Below, in pieces: positions 52,516 through 60,595 of a DNA stretch of 64,000 bases. Numbering within the stretch: position 1 is the stretch's first letter; each line of letters begins with the position of its first letter. Location of the stretch: positions 1-64,000 of the forward strand of contig DASRFJ010000316.1 in assembly GCA_035651595.1 (NCBI GenBank). Reading direction: 5' to 3'. Source of the stretch: JAFARZ01 sp035651595 (GTDB taxonomy: Bacteria; Actinomycetota; Actinomycetes; Streptosporangiales; Streptosporangiaceae). Under the pieces are notes generated by a model. The model was not told the DNA's origin and ran no database searches. It saw only the letters and a list, made by a program, of their open reading frames with translations. A program made the position numbers and the translations under genes.

Positions 52516-54345
52516 GGCCTCCACTGTAGAGGCACGGCGCCCCGCGCTCCCCACATAACCGTGGCCGGATAACGACGGGGACCGGGTCGGCCGCGGGTAG
52601 CGCGGGGACGGGGATGGCGGCGGGCTGGTCACCGATGGCGTGGGCGGGGGCGAGGGCGGCGGAGAGGACGCCGACGGCGACCCCGCCGTCGGCGTGGGCG
52701 AGCCGGACGGGGACGGAGACGGGGTGGGCGACGACGGGGACGGGGTGGGCGTCGGCGTGGGGGTAGGAGTGGGCGTCGGCCGCGGCGGCCTGGGCCAGGC
52801 GCCCGACCAGAGCACCCGGATCGTCTGCGCGGCGGACGTGCCCTGGTCCAGGTAGATGCTGGCGCTGCCAGGACGGTTGCCTGCCCGGTTGATGGTGACG
52901 ACGATCGTGACGCTCTGCCCCGCGCGCAGGACGCCGTCATACCCGCTGAGCGTGATGGCGCCCGACGAGGTCGCGGCGCTCCAGGTGGCCGAGCCGCCCT
53001 GCGCGGTCAGCACGATCGTGCCCGCGGACCCCGAGCCGACGTCGAGCATGTCCGGCGTGGCGGTTAGCGCCCCCCGGCCCCGGCCAGGCCTGGGCGGCGG
53101 TGACGGCTGCCCGGTGACCTGGGCACCGGGAACGCGCGGCGGCAGTGGCCCTGGACCCTGACTGGGAGTGCCCGGCAGCGGCTTGGTCAGCGTGGTGAAC
53201 ACCGCCACGCCCGTGCTGGCCGTGGGCAGCGCTACCGGCAGGGGGGCGGCCGCCGATGTCGGGTGGGCGTGCCCGATCGGCAGCGCGCCAATCGCCCCGG
53301 CACCCTGCCGCCGCGCCTGCGGGCCACCCGGCTGAGCCGACCCGGCGGCAGGCTGCCCAGTACGGTGGCGGCCGCCACCGGGATGCTCGATCGCGATCGT
53401 CGACACGACAACGGCGACAGCCACCGAGACGGCGGCCGCGGCGATCGCCGTCCAGAATCTCCCCCGGGGGACGAGCTGTTTCCCCCCGGGGGCAACCCCC
53501 CGGTGACCCCCCGACTGGGGGGCTATCCGCCCCCCAGACCCCCGGACCCCCGACTGGGGGGGTGTCCGCCTCCCAGGCCCCCGGACCTCGACGGGACGCG
53601 GCTGGACGCGCGGCGGGATCTGGGGTGGAATGGCGCGGGCGATCGCGAACTCGCGATATGCCTCCGTTTGCGGGTCCTCGGCGAAAGCGAGTACCAGCGC
53701 GCGGGCGGCGGGCGGCAGTGAAATGTCCGGGAGCAACCCGAAAACGCGGGCCGCGGAAACATTGCGGGGCAGATTGGGCCCGCACACCGGGCACGAGGCG
53801 GCGTGCCGCAGGACGCGGTCCCGCAATTCGCCGGTCATCGTGCCGGCCCAGCCGCGCAGCACCTCGGCACGGTCCGGGCAGGCATGGCTCGCGCGGCTGA
53901 CGACGATCTCGGCCCCCAGCGCCCGCACCAGGTCATGGCGGGCCCGGTCGAGCAGCCCATGCGCGTCAGGGACGCCTAGCACGATGCCGAGGTCGACGTC
54001 GTGCCGGCACGCGAGTTCCAGCACCTCCGCGGTGGCTGGATCCATGCTGGTCACGGCGTTCCACGCCATCAGCCGGGAGTCGGCGTCCGGCTGGCTGGGC
54101 CGGGCCGGGGGCTCGTCCGCATCGGCGGGCACCACCGGGCGACGGCGGCGGCATTCTTCCCTGGCGAGCGCGTAGAGCGACTCCGGACCGGCCAGCAGGT
54201 CAATGTGCGCGGCGGCGACCAGCGTGTCGCGCAGCGCGATATGTGCCATATCGCGGTTTCGAAGCAAGAACCAGCAATAACGGAATAGCCGGTCCGCATA
54301 TGCGTCAAACAGTTCTGCCAGTGCGGCAAGCTCGGGGTCTTTCAT
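51760..54345 (-). CDS. Membrane sigma-like / BACON-like fusion, reading in frame into nth
   Basis: Residues 1-610 (54345-52516) are a distinct protein. The N-terminus looks like sigma region 2 (LFDAYADRLFRYCWFLLRN) and region 4 (SMDPATAEVLELACRHDVDL), both degenerate. An anti-sigma-type zinc motif H181-x3-C185-x2-C188, a TM helix (~297-319), a BACON-like beta domain (~430-525) and a Pro/Thr/Ser tail follow. The layout copies that of the 950-3199 gene. No stop separates it from nth, so the open frame has 861 residues. A repair enzyme outside the membrane makes no sense, so nth is probably read from its own start, and the true 3' end of this gene is unresolved. Confidence 0.65.
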   Translation of the reverse strand: MKDPELAALAELFDAYADRLFRYCWFLLRNRDMAHIALRDTLVAAAHIDLLAGPESLYALAREECRRRRPVVPADADEPPARPSQPDADSRLMAWNAVTSMDPATAEVLELACRHDVDLGIVLGVPDAHGLLDRARHDLVRALGAEIVVSRASHACPDRAEVLRGWAGTMTGELRDRVLRHAASCPVCGPNLPRNVSAARVFGLLPDISLPPAARALVLAFAEDPQTEAYREFAIARAIPPQIPPRVQPRPVEVRGPGRRTPPQSGVRGSGGRIAPQSGGHRGVAPGGKQLVPRGRFWTAIAAAAVSVAVAVVVSTIAIEHPGGGRHRTGQPAAGSAQPGGPQARRQGAGAIGALPIGHAHPTSAAAPLPVALPTASTGVAVFTTLTKPLPGTPSQGPGPLPPRVPGAQVTGQPSPPPRPGRGRGALTATPDMLDVGSGSAGTIVLTAQGGSATWSAATSSGAITLSGYDGVLRAGQSVTIVVTINRAGNRPGSASIYLDQGTSAAQTIRVLWSGAWPRPPRPTPTPTPTPTPTPSPSSPTPSPSPSGSPTPTAGSPSASSPPPSPPPTPSVTSPPPSPSPRYPRPTRSPSLSGHGYVGSAGRRASTVEAMTEVQADQAKAPRARARKWQNETHLGLVRRARQIDRELAQVYPDAHCELNFENAFQLLISTVLSAQTTDVRVNLTAPTLYAKYPTPEDLAAADPEVVETILKPTGFFRAKTKSVIGLSVALRDRFGGEVPRKLEDLVTLPGVGRKTANVVLGNAFGIPGITVDTHFGRLARRFGWTTSTEPDKVEAEVGELVPKREWTMLSHRLIWHGRRVCHARKPACGACAIARLCPSFGEGPVDPKEAAKLVKAGPFS
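53505..53586. repeat. Two tandem copies of a G/C palindromic element inside a coding sequence
   Basis: Cores at 53512-53543 and 53551-53582 each read CGACTGGGGGG, a short centre, then TCCGCC and C runs. The two differ at about four positions. The element lies in the spacer between the zinc motif and the TM helix of the sigma-like protein, encoding Gly/Arg/Pro/Gln/Ser-rich residues ~260-283 without breaking the frame. Confidence 0.75.
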
Positions 54346-54355
54346 ACCGAAAAAG

Positions 54356-55186
54356 CTAGAGCAAACGCTTGCGGTCAGCCACCCATTCAGCGCTATTTCC
54401 TAAGTGCGGCGAATAGTTATAGTTGCGCGCACATATTGCGCATTTTGCCGGATCATAAGGGGCATTGCCGACTCGTGCCGCGAACGCCGCGACGGCCGGA
54501 TCCGCGGCGTTCACGTAGCGGCCGAGCACCACGGCGCTGACGCTCGCCGCCCCCGCCAGCTTCAGGGACGCCGAGGCGGATTGCACGCTCGCCCCGGAGA
54601 CCCAGGTGTCATCGAGCAGCAGGATGCGCGCGCCGCGCACCGCCGCGTCCGCGGTGAACCGGCCGGTGTCCAGATCGCGTCCCTGCGCGCCCGGGCGCAG
54701 CGTCAGCGCGGCCGGCGGCAGGCGCAGGTACGGCGCGACGAGGCGAGCCAGCGGATGCGCCCCGGGCCGCCCGTACCCGGACGGGACCACGGCGAGCCGG
54801 TCCGGGACCCCGGCCCGCGACACGCAGCCACCATGGTCGCGCAAGAAAACCAGCAGCAGCGAAACCAGCGTCGTCCCCGCCGCGACCGCACCGCGCATCT
54901 CCGACTTGTAGCGCCACAGGCACCCGGTCAGCGCACTGCCGCGCACCGCGTACGAGACCGGCACCACGGTGTCGGCCAGCAGGCGCCCGCCGAGCGCGGC
55001 GTGCCGGTCGCACTGCACGCAGCGCGCGTACCCGGCTCCGGCAGGCCCGCGGCACACCACGCAGCCGTCCAGCAGCGGCTGCCGCAGACCAGGCAGCTGA
55101 CGCACCCGCGCCCGGAGCCGGTCCCAGGGATCGGAGGGTGCCGGCATGTGCCGATAGTACGGACCAGCACCGTCAAAACCAGGCAC
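54356..55186 (-). CDS. ComF family phosphoribosyltransferase
   Basis: A 276-residue protein starting at GTG 55186 (an ATG at 55147 is possible). An N-terminal zinc-ribbon (CVVCRGPAGAGYARCVQC, ~42-59) is followed by a type I phosphoribosyltransferase fold with PRPP loop RILLLDDTWVSGASVQSAS (~188-206). ComF proteins aid DNA uptake in competent bacteria; in actinobacteria the role is unknown. It lies 10 bp upstream of the sigma-like fusion gene and diverges from the GT39-like gene with only 8 bp between, so the promoters overlap. Confidence 0.85.
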   Translation of the reverse strand: MPGFDGAGPYYRHMPAPSDPWDRLRARVRQLPGLRQPLLDGCVVCRGPAGAGYARCVQCDRHAALGGRLLADTVVPVSYAVRGSALTGCLWRYKSEMRGAVAAGTTLVSLLLVFLRDHGGCVSRAGVPDRLAVVPSGYGRPGAHPLARLVAPYLRLPPAALTLRPGAQGRDLDTGRFTADAAVRGARILLLDDTWVSGASVQSASASLKLAGAASVSAVVLGRYVNAADPAVAAFAARVGNAPYDPAKCAICARNYNYSPHLGNSAEWVADRKRLL

Positions 55187-55194
55187 AATGAGGC

Positions 55195-56679
55195 GTGACG
55201 ACTGGGAGCAAGCTCGTGCGAAAGCACTGGGTATTCTCGGTGTTGCTCCTGGCCGGGCTGGTGCTGCGGGTGGCCGCGCAGATCGGTTACCAGCCCGCGC
55301 TGCTGTACATCGACTCCAAGAAGTACCTGTTCGGCACCGAGGTCCGGAGCTGGGGCGCGTTCGATCCGCTCGGCTACCTGCTGTTCGTGCTGCGTCCGGT
55401 GCTGTGGTTCGGGAACCTGGCGGTCGTCGCCGTGATTCAGCACGTGCTCGGTATCGTGCTCGCGGTCACCCTGTACCTGCTGCTGCGCCGGCTCGGCGTG
55501 GCCGAGTGGCTGGCGGCGCTGGCCACCGCCCCGGTGTTGCTCGACGGATATCAGCTGGTGGCCGAGCAGACAATCATGCCGGACACGCTGTTCGAGGTGC
55601 TCGTCGTGGCGGCTCTGGCCATCCTGCTCTGGCAGCCCGGTACCCAGCCGCGGCTCACCGCCGTCGCGGTCGCCGCGCTCGCCCTCGGCACGTCGGCGAT
55701 AGTCCGGCAGGTGGGCGAGGTGCTGATCGTGCCCGCCCTGGTGTTCGCGCTGGCGGCGACCCGCGGCTGGCGGACCCGGCTGCTACACGCGGGCGTGCTG
55801 ACCGCGTGTTTCGCGCTGCCGGTCCTGGGCTACATGACCTGGTCGGAGTTCGGCCTGCACAGCGGCTTCGAGCTGTCCGACCTCGGCGATGAGTACCTCT
55901 ACGGCCGGGCCGCGCACGCCGCCGACTGCGCCACGCTCACGATCCCGGCCGACCAGTGGTCACTGTGCCCGAAGGCCGCCGCTGCCGCGGCGCTCGGCGT
56001 GGACGGCCTAGTCAACACCGGGCTGCCGGCCAGCGAGACGTACGCCGGAACCGGGCCGCCGCTGCCGGCGGACGCGAACCCGGGGGCCATCCAGCGCCAG
56101 TTCGCGTACGCGGTGATCCGGCAGCAGCCGCTGCGCGTCGCCGGCGACATCGCATCGGACGCGATCAAGCTGTTCGCGCTCACCAGGGACGGCAGCCCCG
56201 GCGACACGCCGATCTCCCGGTGGCAGTTCCAGGACGGCTATCCGTATTACCCGCCCGGCATCACCCCGGACGGAGCGACGAGCGCGAACGTCATCTTCAC
56301 GCTGTCCGGCGGCGGCACCGTGCACGTCGTCCGCCCGCTCGCCACGGCGCTGCGTGGCTACCAGCTGCACGGCGGCTACACGCCCGGGCCGGTCTTCGGT
56401 CTCGCACTGCTGGCGGGCCTCGGCGGGATCGTCGCGTTCCGCCGACTGGGCGAGTCCTGGCTCGCCCTCGGCTGTGTGCTGATCACCGGCACTGGCGTAG
56501 CCTTGCTGCTTGGCGCCGACATGTACGAGTTCTCCTGGCGCTATCAGCTGCCCGCCCTCGTCACGCTGCCGGTCGCGGGCGCGCTCGGCGCGACCGCGCT
56601 CGCCCGGCTGTACCAGCGCCGGCGCGCCGGTGCCGGCGAGCAACCGGCGGCGACGTTGCCTACTCAGGAGGTTGTCTAG
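55195..56679 (+). CDS. GT39/ArnT-like integral membrane protein, copy 1
   Basis: A 494-residue membrane protein with about ten hydrophobic helices, starting at GTG 55195. The start RKHWVFSVLLLAGLVLRVAAQIGYQPALLYIDSKKY places an acidic residue in the first extracellular loop, as in GT-C glycosyltransferases such as ArnT and PMT. A ~150-residue extracellular loop (~215-365) contains a Cys pair. It is a paralogue of the partial gene at 63496. It probably moves sugars from lipid carriers; the substrate is unknown. It shares one base with the following NUDIX gene. Confidence 0.7.
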   Translation: MTTGSKLVRKHWVFSVLLLAGLVLRVAAQIGYQPALLYIDSKKYLFGTEVRSWGAFDPLGYLLFVLRPVLWFGNLAVVAVIQHVLGIVLAVTLYLLLRRLGVAEWLAALATAPVLLDGYQLVAEQTIMPDTLFEVLVVAALAILLWQPGTQPRLTAVAVAALALGTSAIVRQVGEVLIVPALVFALAATRGWRTRLLHAGVLTACFALPVLGYMTWSEFGLHSGFELSDLGDEYLYGRAAHAADCATLTIPADQWSLCPKAAAAAALGVDGLVNTGLPASETYAGTGPPLPADANPGAIQRQFAYAVIRQQPLRVAGDIASDAIKLFALTRDGSPGDTPISRWQFQDGYPYYPPGITPDGATSANVIFTLSGGGTVHVVRPLATALRGYQLHGGYTPGPVFGLALLAGLGGIVAFRRLGESWLALGCVLITGTGVALLLGADMYEFSWRYQLPALVTLPVAGALGATALARLYQRRRAGAGEQPAATLPTQEVV

Positions 56680-57269
56680 TGACGGTGCGCACGCTCGGGT
56701 CCGGCGTCGTGTACGAAGACGCGTGGATCCGGCTACGCAAGGACGACATCGAGCGGCCGAACGGCCTGCGCGGCACCTACGCGTTCGTGGAGAAGCCAGA
56801 CTTCGCGCTGGTCATCCCCGCCGAGAACGACGGCTTCCACCTGGTCGAGGAGTACCGGTACCCGATCGCCCGGCGCACCTGGTCGTTCCCGCAGGGCGGC
56901 TTCCCGCCGGGCACGACCGGCGCACCCGACGAACTCGCCAGGCTGGAACTCGCCCAGGAAACGGGCCTGCGCGCCGGGACGCTCACCAAGCTTGGCTACC
57001 TGCACTGCGCGCACGGCATCAGCAACCAGGGCGGGCACCTCTACCTCGCGACGGACCTCACTCCCGGCGAGCCGGACCGGGAGCCGGAAGAGCAGGACAT
57101 GCGCCAGGCCTGGGTGCCGCGCGGCGAGTTCGAGCAGATGATCGCCGACGGCGTCATCACCGACGACTCGACCCTGGCCGCCTACGCCCTCCTCCTCATC
57201 GCCGAACGCCGGCGGGGGTTACAGCAGGGGGGCGAAGAGGTCGCCGTGCTCGGCGACCCGGGCCGCTAG
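56679..57269 (+). CDS. NUDIX-fold protein with degenerate NUDIX box
   Basis: The GTG at 56679 follows CAGGAGGTT, giving 196 residues. The fold matches ADP-ribose pyrophosphatase-like NUDIX proteins: WSFPQGGFPPGTTGAPDELA, then LTKLGYLHCAHGISNQGGHLYLATDL and EEQDMRQAWVPRGEFEQMI. The box itself reads LELAQETGL where RELxEETGL is expected, so the Arg and one metal-binding Glu are missing (Leu and Gln). Hydrolysis may be lost or changed. It overlaps the convergent LigD-polymerase gene by 51 bp. Confidence 0.8.
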   Translation: MTVRTLGSGVVYEDAWIRLRKDDIERPNGLRGTYAFVEKPDFALVIPAENDGFHLVEEYRYPIARRTWSFPQGGFPPGTTGAPDELARLELAQETGLRAGTLTKLGYLHCAHGISNQGGHLYLATDLTPGEPDREPEEQDMRQAWVPRGEFEQMIADGVITDDSTLAAYALLLIAERRRGLQQGGEEVAVLGDPGR

Positions 57270-58166
57270 ATCTTCGGCGGTGAAGAAAAGGTCGCCCGGC
57301 TGTTTGCAGGCCGCTACTTCGTCCCAGGTCAGGGGCGTCGACACGGTGGGGTTCTCGCGGGCGCGCAGCGAATAGGGGGCCACGGTGGTCTTCTTGCCGT
57401 TGTTCTGGCTCCAGTCGATGAACACGCGGCCGGTGCGCAGCGACTTGGTCATGCGGGAGGTCACCCGCTTCGGGTCGTCATGCTCCAGGCGCTCGGCGTA
57501 GCTCCGGGCCAGGTCGCTGGCCTGGGCGGCGGTCATCCCGTCGATCCGCGCGTAGAGCTGCATGCCCTTCCCGCCGGAGGTCTTGGCCAACGGTTCCAGG
57601 CCGTCGGCGCGGAGCAGCGGCCGCAGATCGAGTGCCACGCGGCTGCACTCCACGATCGTGGCCGGCAGGCCCGGGTCCAGGTCGAAGACAAGCAGATCTG
57701 GCTCGCGCTCCTCGCCCTCGGGCACCGGGCCGTCGCCTGGTCGGGGGGTCTGGGGGGCGGACAGCCCCCCGGTCGAGGGAATTCGCCACATCGGGGCGTG
57801 CAGTTCAAGGCCGGCCAGGTTGGCGACCCAGATCAGCGCCGGCAGGTCGTCTACCACCAGGTATCTCACCGTCTCGCCGCGCGCCCGGGAGCTGCGCGAA
57901 TGCACCACCACCGTGCGGATCCAGTCCGGGCGGTGGTCCGGCGCGTGCTTGGCGAAGAACGCCTGGCCGTCCACGCCGTCCGGATACCGCTTCAGGGTCA
58001 GCGGGCGGTTCGTGATGTGCGGCAGCAGCACGGGCGCGACCTGCTGGTAGTAGGACAGCACCTCCGCCTTGGTGAACCCGGTCTGCGGGTACAGCACCTT
58101 GCCCAGGTTGCTCAGCGTCAGCGTGCGGCCCTCGACCTGGACCGCGACCTTCTCCTCAGGGCTCAC
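57219..58166 (-). CDS. LigD polymerase/primase domain protein
   Basis: A 315-residue LigD-type archaeo-eukaryotic primase for non-homologous end joining. It starts with the block LTLSNLGKVLYPQTGFTKAEVLSYY, has RPLTLKRYPDGVDGQAFFAKHAP, the catalytic acidic pair in DLLVFDLDPG, and LDGLEPLAKTSGGKG-like ADGLEPLAKTSGGKGMQLY with the active-site His replaced by the normal SGGKG loop. Between MWRIP and EREPDLLVFDLDPG there is an insertion of ~20 residues (STGGLSAPQTPRPGDG) encoded by the G/C palindromic element at 57741. It overlaps the ligase gene by 11 bp, so they are coupled. Confidence 0.9.
   Translation of the reverse strand: MSPEEKVAVQVEGRTLTLSNLGKVLYPQTGFTKAEVLSYYQQVAPVLLPHITNRPLTLKRYPDGVDGQAFFAKHAPDHRPDWIRTVVVHSRSSRARGETVRYLVVDDLPALIWVANLAGLELHAPMWRIPSTGGLSAPQTPRPGDGPVPEGEEREPDLLVFDLDPGLPATIVECSRVALDLRPLLRADGLEPLAKTSGGKGMQLYARIDGMTAAQASDLARSYAERLEHDDPKRVTSRMTKSLRTGRVFIDWSQNNGKKTTVAPYSLRARENPTVSTPLTWDEVAACKQPGDLFFTAEDLAARVAEHGDLFAPLL
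57741..57779. repeat. G/C palindromic element inside the LigD polymerase gene
   Basis: The minus-strand core CGACCGGGGGG...TCCGCCCCCCAG...CCCCC differs from the copy at 53512-53543 at only two of 32 positions. It adds codons STGGLSAPQTPR in a loop just before the catalytic Asp pair and keeps the frame. Relative to gene direction it is inserted opposite to the copies in the sigma-like gene. Confidence 0.75.
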
Positions 58167-59577
58167 GGATCACATCCGCGGGATCCTTGTCGTCGCGCAG
58201 GCCCTTGTACACCGGGGCGCGCATCCGGCCCGCCCTGGTCCAGCGGTCGAAGTCGACCTCGATAACCAGCTCAGGTTCCACCCAGACCGCGGTCCGCGAG
58301 TGCTCCGGCGGCACCGGCTCGCCGAACGCGGGCGTGGCGCGGCGCAGCGGCTTCAGCTTCGCGCCGATCATGCGCAGCGTCTCCACGGTGAACCCGGTGC
58401 CCACGTGCCCGGCGTACCGCAGCAGGCCGTCCTCGTCGTGCACGCCGATCAGCAGCGAGCCGACCTGGCCCTCGCGGTTGCCCTGGCCTGGTTTCCAGCC
58501 GGCCACGACCACCTCCTGGCGGCGCACGTTCTTGATCTTGCGCCAGTAGTCGGAGCGCCCGCCGGGCAGGTACTTCGAGTCGAGGCGCTTGGCCACGATG
58601 CCTTCCATGCGGTGCTGGCGGGACACCTCACGGACCGCGCGCAGGTCCTCGCCGGGGAAGGACGGCGGCGCCTGCCAGAAGGGACCGCCGATCGCCAGTT
58701 CGTCGAGCAGCGCGCGGCGCTCGGAGTAGGGATGCTCGAGCAGCGGCCTGCCGTCCAGGTGGAGCACGTCGAACGCCAGATAGGTCACCGGTGTCTGGGC
58801 GGCCAGCTGGGCTGCCTGCCGGTCGTCGCGCACGTGGATCCGCGGCTGGAGCGCCTCGAACTCAGGCCAGCCGCTCGCGCCGAACACCACGATCTCTCCG
58901 TCCAGCAGCACCTGCTTGCGGCCGATCGCGGCCGGCATCCCGGCCAGCTCGGGATAGGCCATCGTGATGTCGCGGCCGGTCCTGGACATCAGCCGCAGCG
59001 TGCCGCGCTCCATGAACGCCAGCGCCCGCACGCCGTCCCACTTCATCTCCAGCGCCCAGTTCCCGTCGTCCGGCGGTTCCGGCCCCGCGAGGGCGAGCAT
59101 CGGGGTCAGCGCTACCGGCAGCGGCTGACGCTCCCGGTGGATCATCCACTGATTCCCTTTGGTCTGGAACAGCGTCCACCCGCCGCTCAGCCGCCGGCCG
59201 GTGAGCATGACCTTGACCTCAGTCGCCGCCCACTTGACCACCTGGTACGTGCCGTGATCCCAGATCGTGACCTGGCCGCCGCCGTACTCGCCCTTCGGGA
59301 TCATGCCCTCGAAGCTGGCGTACTCCATCGGGTGGTCCTCGGTGTGGACCGCGAGGTGGTTAACCGCCGGATCGTTCGGCACGCCCCTGGGCAGCGCCCA
59401 GGAGACCAGCACGCCCTCGTGCTCCAGCCGGAAGTCCCAGTGCAGCCGGCGGGCGTGGTGCTCCTGGACCACGAAGATCCCGCCGTCGGCGGCCGAGGCT
59501 ACCGGAGACCCCGCTGGCACCGGTTCTGGAGTCCGCGCGGGATCACGTTTGTCCCGGTAGGGCTGGAGCTTGTCCAC
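58156..59577 (-). CDS. ligD: LigD phosphoesterase-ligase (ATP-dependent DNA ligase)
   Basis: A 473-residue two-domain protein. Residues ~30-150 are the 3'-phosphoesterase domain (FVVQEHHARRLHWDFRLEHEG with metal-binding His/Asp). Residues ~160-465 are the ATP-dependent ligase with nucleotidyl Lys179 in EMKWDGVRA, LDGEIVVF, FDVLHLDG, EGIVAKRLDSKY and the OB-fold end. The polymerase domain is a separate gene next door, the split arrangement common in Streptomyces relatives. No Ku gene lies in this window. It diverges from the TauE/SafE gene across 89 bp of A/T-rich promoter. Confidence 0.92.
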   Translation of the reverse strand: MDKLQPYRDKRDPARTPEPVPAGSPVASAADGGIFVVQEHHARRLHWDFRLEHEGVLVSWALPRGVPNDPAVNHLAVHTEDHPMEYASFEGMIPKGEYGGGQVTIWDHGTYQVVKWAATEVKVMLTGRRLSGGWTLFQTKGNQWMIHRERQPLPVALTPMLALAGPEPPDDGNWALEMKWDGVRALAFMERGTLRLMSRTGRDITMAYPELAGMPAAIGRKQVLLDGEIVVFGASGWPEFEALQPRIHVRDDRQAAQLAAQTPVTYLAFDVLHLDGRPLLEHPYSERRALLDELAIGGPFWQAPPSFPGEDLRAVREVSRQHRMEGIVAKRLDSKYLPGGRSDYWRKIKNVRRQEVVVAGWKPGQGNREGQVGSLLIGVHDEDGLLRYAGHVGTGFTVETLRMIGAKLKPLRRATPAFGEPVPPEHSRTAVWVEPELVIEVDFDRWTRAGRMRAPVYKGLRDDKDPADVIREP

Positions 59578-59666
59578 GCATGCCTGTCTACCCGATGCGG
59601 GGGTTCCCAGAACAGTAACGCGAAGTCGTTCGGTATAAGAAGTTTTTGAAATTGTATAGTAGGAAT

Positions 59667-60569
59667 ATGGGAATTGTGCTCGGCAGCGCCGTCGTGGGCC
59701 TGCTGGTCGGGCTGACCGGGGCCGGCGGCGGGGCGCTGATGACGCCGATGCTGATCCTGCTGTTCAGCGTGAAACCGTCCGCCGCGATCTCCAGTGACCT
59801 AGTTGCCGCGGTGGTGATGCGGCCGGTGGGCGCGGCGGTGCACCTGCGCCGCGGCACCGTCAACCTGCGGCTGGTCGGCTGGATGATGCTCGGGTCGATG
59901 CCGGCCGCGTTCTTCGGCGCGTGGCTGCTGCGCGAGATCCACAGCGCCGCCGACGTGGAGACCGCGCTCGGCGCCGCGCTGCTGGCCGGCGCGGCGGCGA
60001 TGGTGTTGCGCGCGCTGCTCGACCGGCGGTCCGGGCCGCGCACCGAGGAAGTACGGCAGGTCAGCGTGCGGCCACTGCCGACCGTGCTGATCGGCATCGT
60101 CGGCGGGCTGATCGTGGGCATGACCTCGGTGGGCTCGGGGTCGCTGATGATCGTACTGCTGCTGTTCGCCTATCCGCTGCTGCCCGCCAAGCAGCTCGTC
60201 GGCACCGACCTCACCCAGGCCGTGCCGCTCACCGCGGCCGCGGCGCTCGGCGCGCTGACGTTCGGGCACGTGGAGTTCGGCGTCACGACGTCGATCATCA
60301 TCGGCAGCGTGCCGGCCGTGCTGATCGGCTCGCTGCTGTCGTCGCGGGCGCCGGACCGGTTCATCCGGCCGGTGATCACGTTCGTGATCTTCATGTCCGG
60401 CCTGAAGTACGCGGGAACCGGTACCACCGCGCTCGGCGTGGTCATGGCCGTGGTGCTGGCCGGCGCGGCGGGGTACTGGGTGTTCCGTGCGCTGGCCCGG
60501 GGCGGCAAAGAGCAGCCGGACCCGGCGCCGCAGACCACGTTCGCGACGGTGGCGGACCGGGGGTCGTAG
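59667..60569 (+). CDS. TauE/SafE (DUF81) family sulfite exporter-like permease
   Basis: The ATG at 59667 follows AGGA and gives 300 residues with eight or so hydrophobic helices. The repeated family motif appears twice: VVGLLVGLTGAGGGALMTPMLILLF (~6-30) and GIVGGLIVGMTSVGSGSLMIVLLLF (~142-166). Members carry small anions such as sulfite, sulfoacetate or taurine-derived compounds; the substrate here is unknown. The upstream region (59625-59665) is A/T-rich for this genome and probably holds its promoter. Confidence 0.85.
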   Translation: MGIVLGSAVVGLLVGLTGAGGGALMTPMLILLFSVKPSAAISSDLVAAVVMRPVGAAVHLRRGTVNLRLVGWMMLGSMPAAFFGAWLLREIHSAADVETALGAALLAGAAAMVLRALLDRRSGPRTEEVRQVSVRPLPTVLIGIVGGLIVGMTSVGSGSLMIVLLLFAYPLLPAKQLVGTDLTQAVPLTAAAALGALTFGHVEFGVTTSIIIGSVPAVLIGSLLSSRAPDRFIRPVITFVIFMSGLKYAGTGTTALGVVMAVVLAGAAGYWVFRALARGGKEQPDPAPQTTFATVADRGS

Positions 60570-60595
60570 CCCGTCCTCTGCCACAATGGGCGTCG

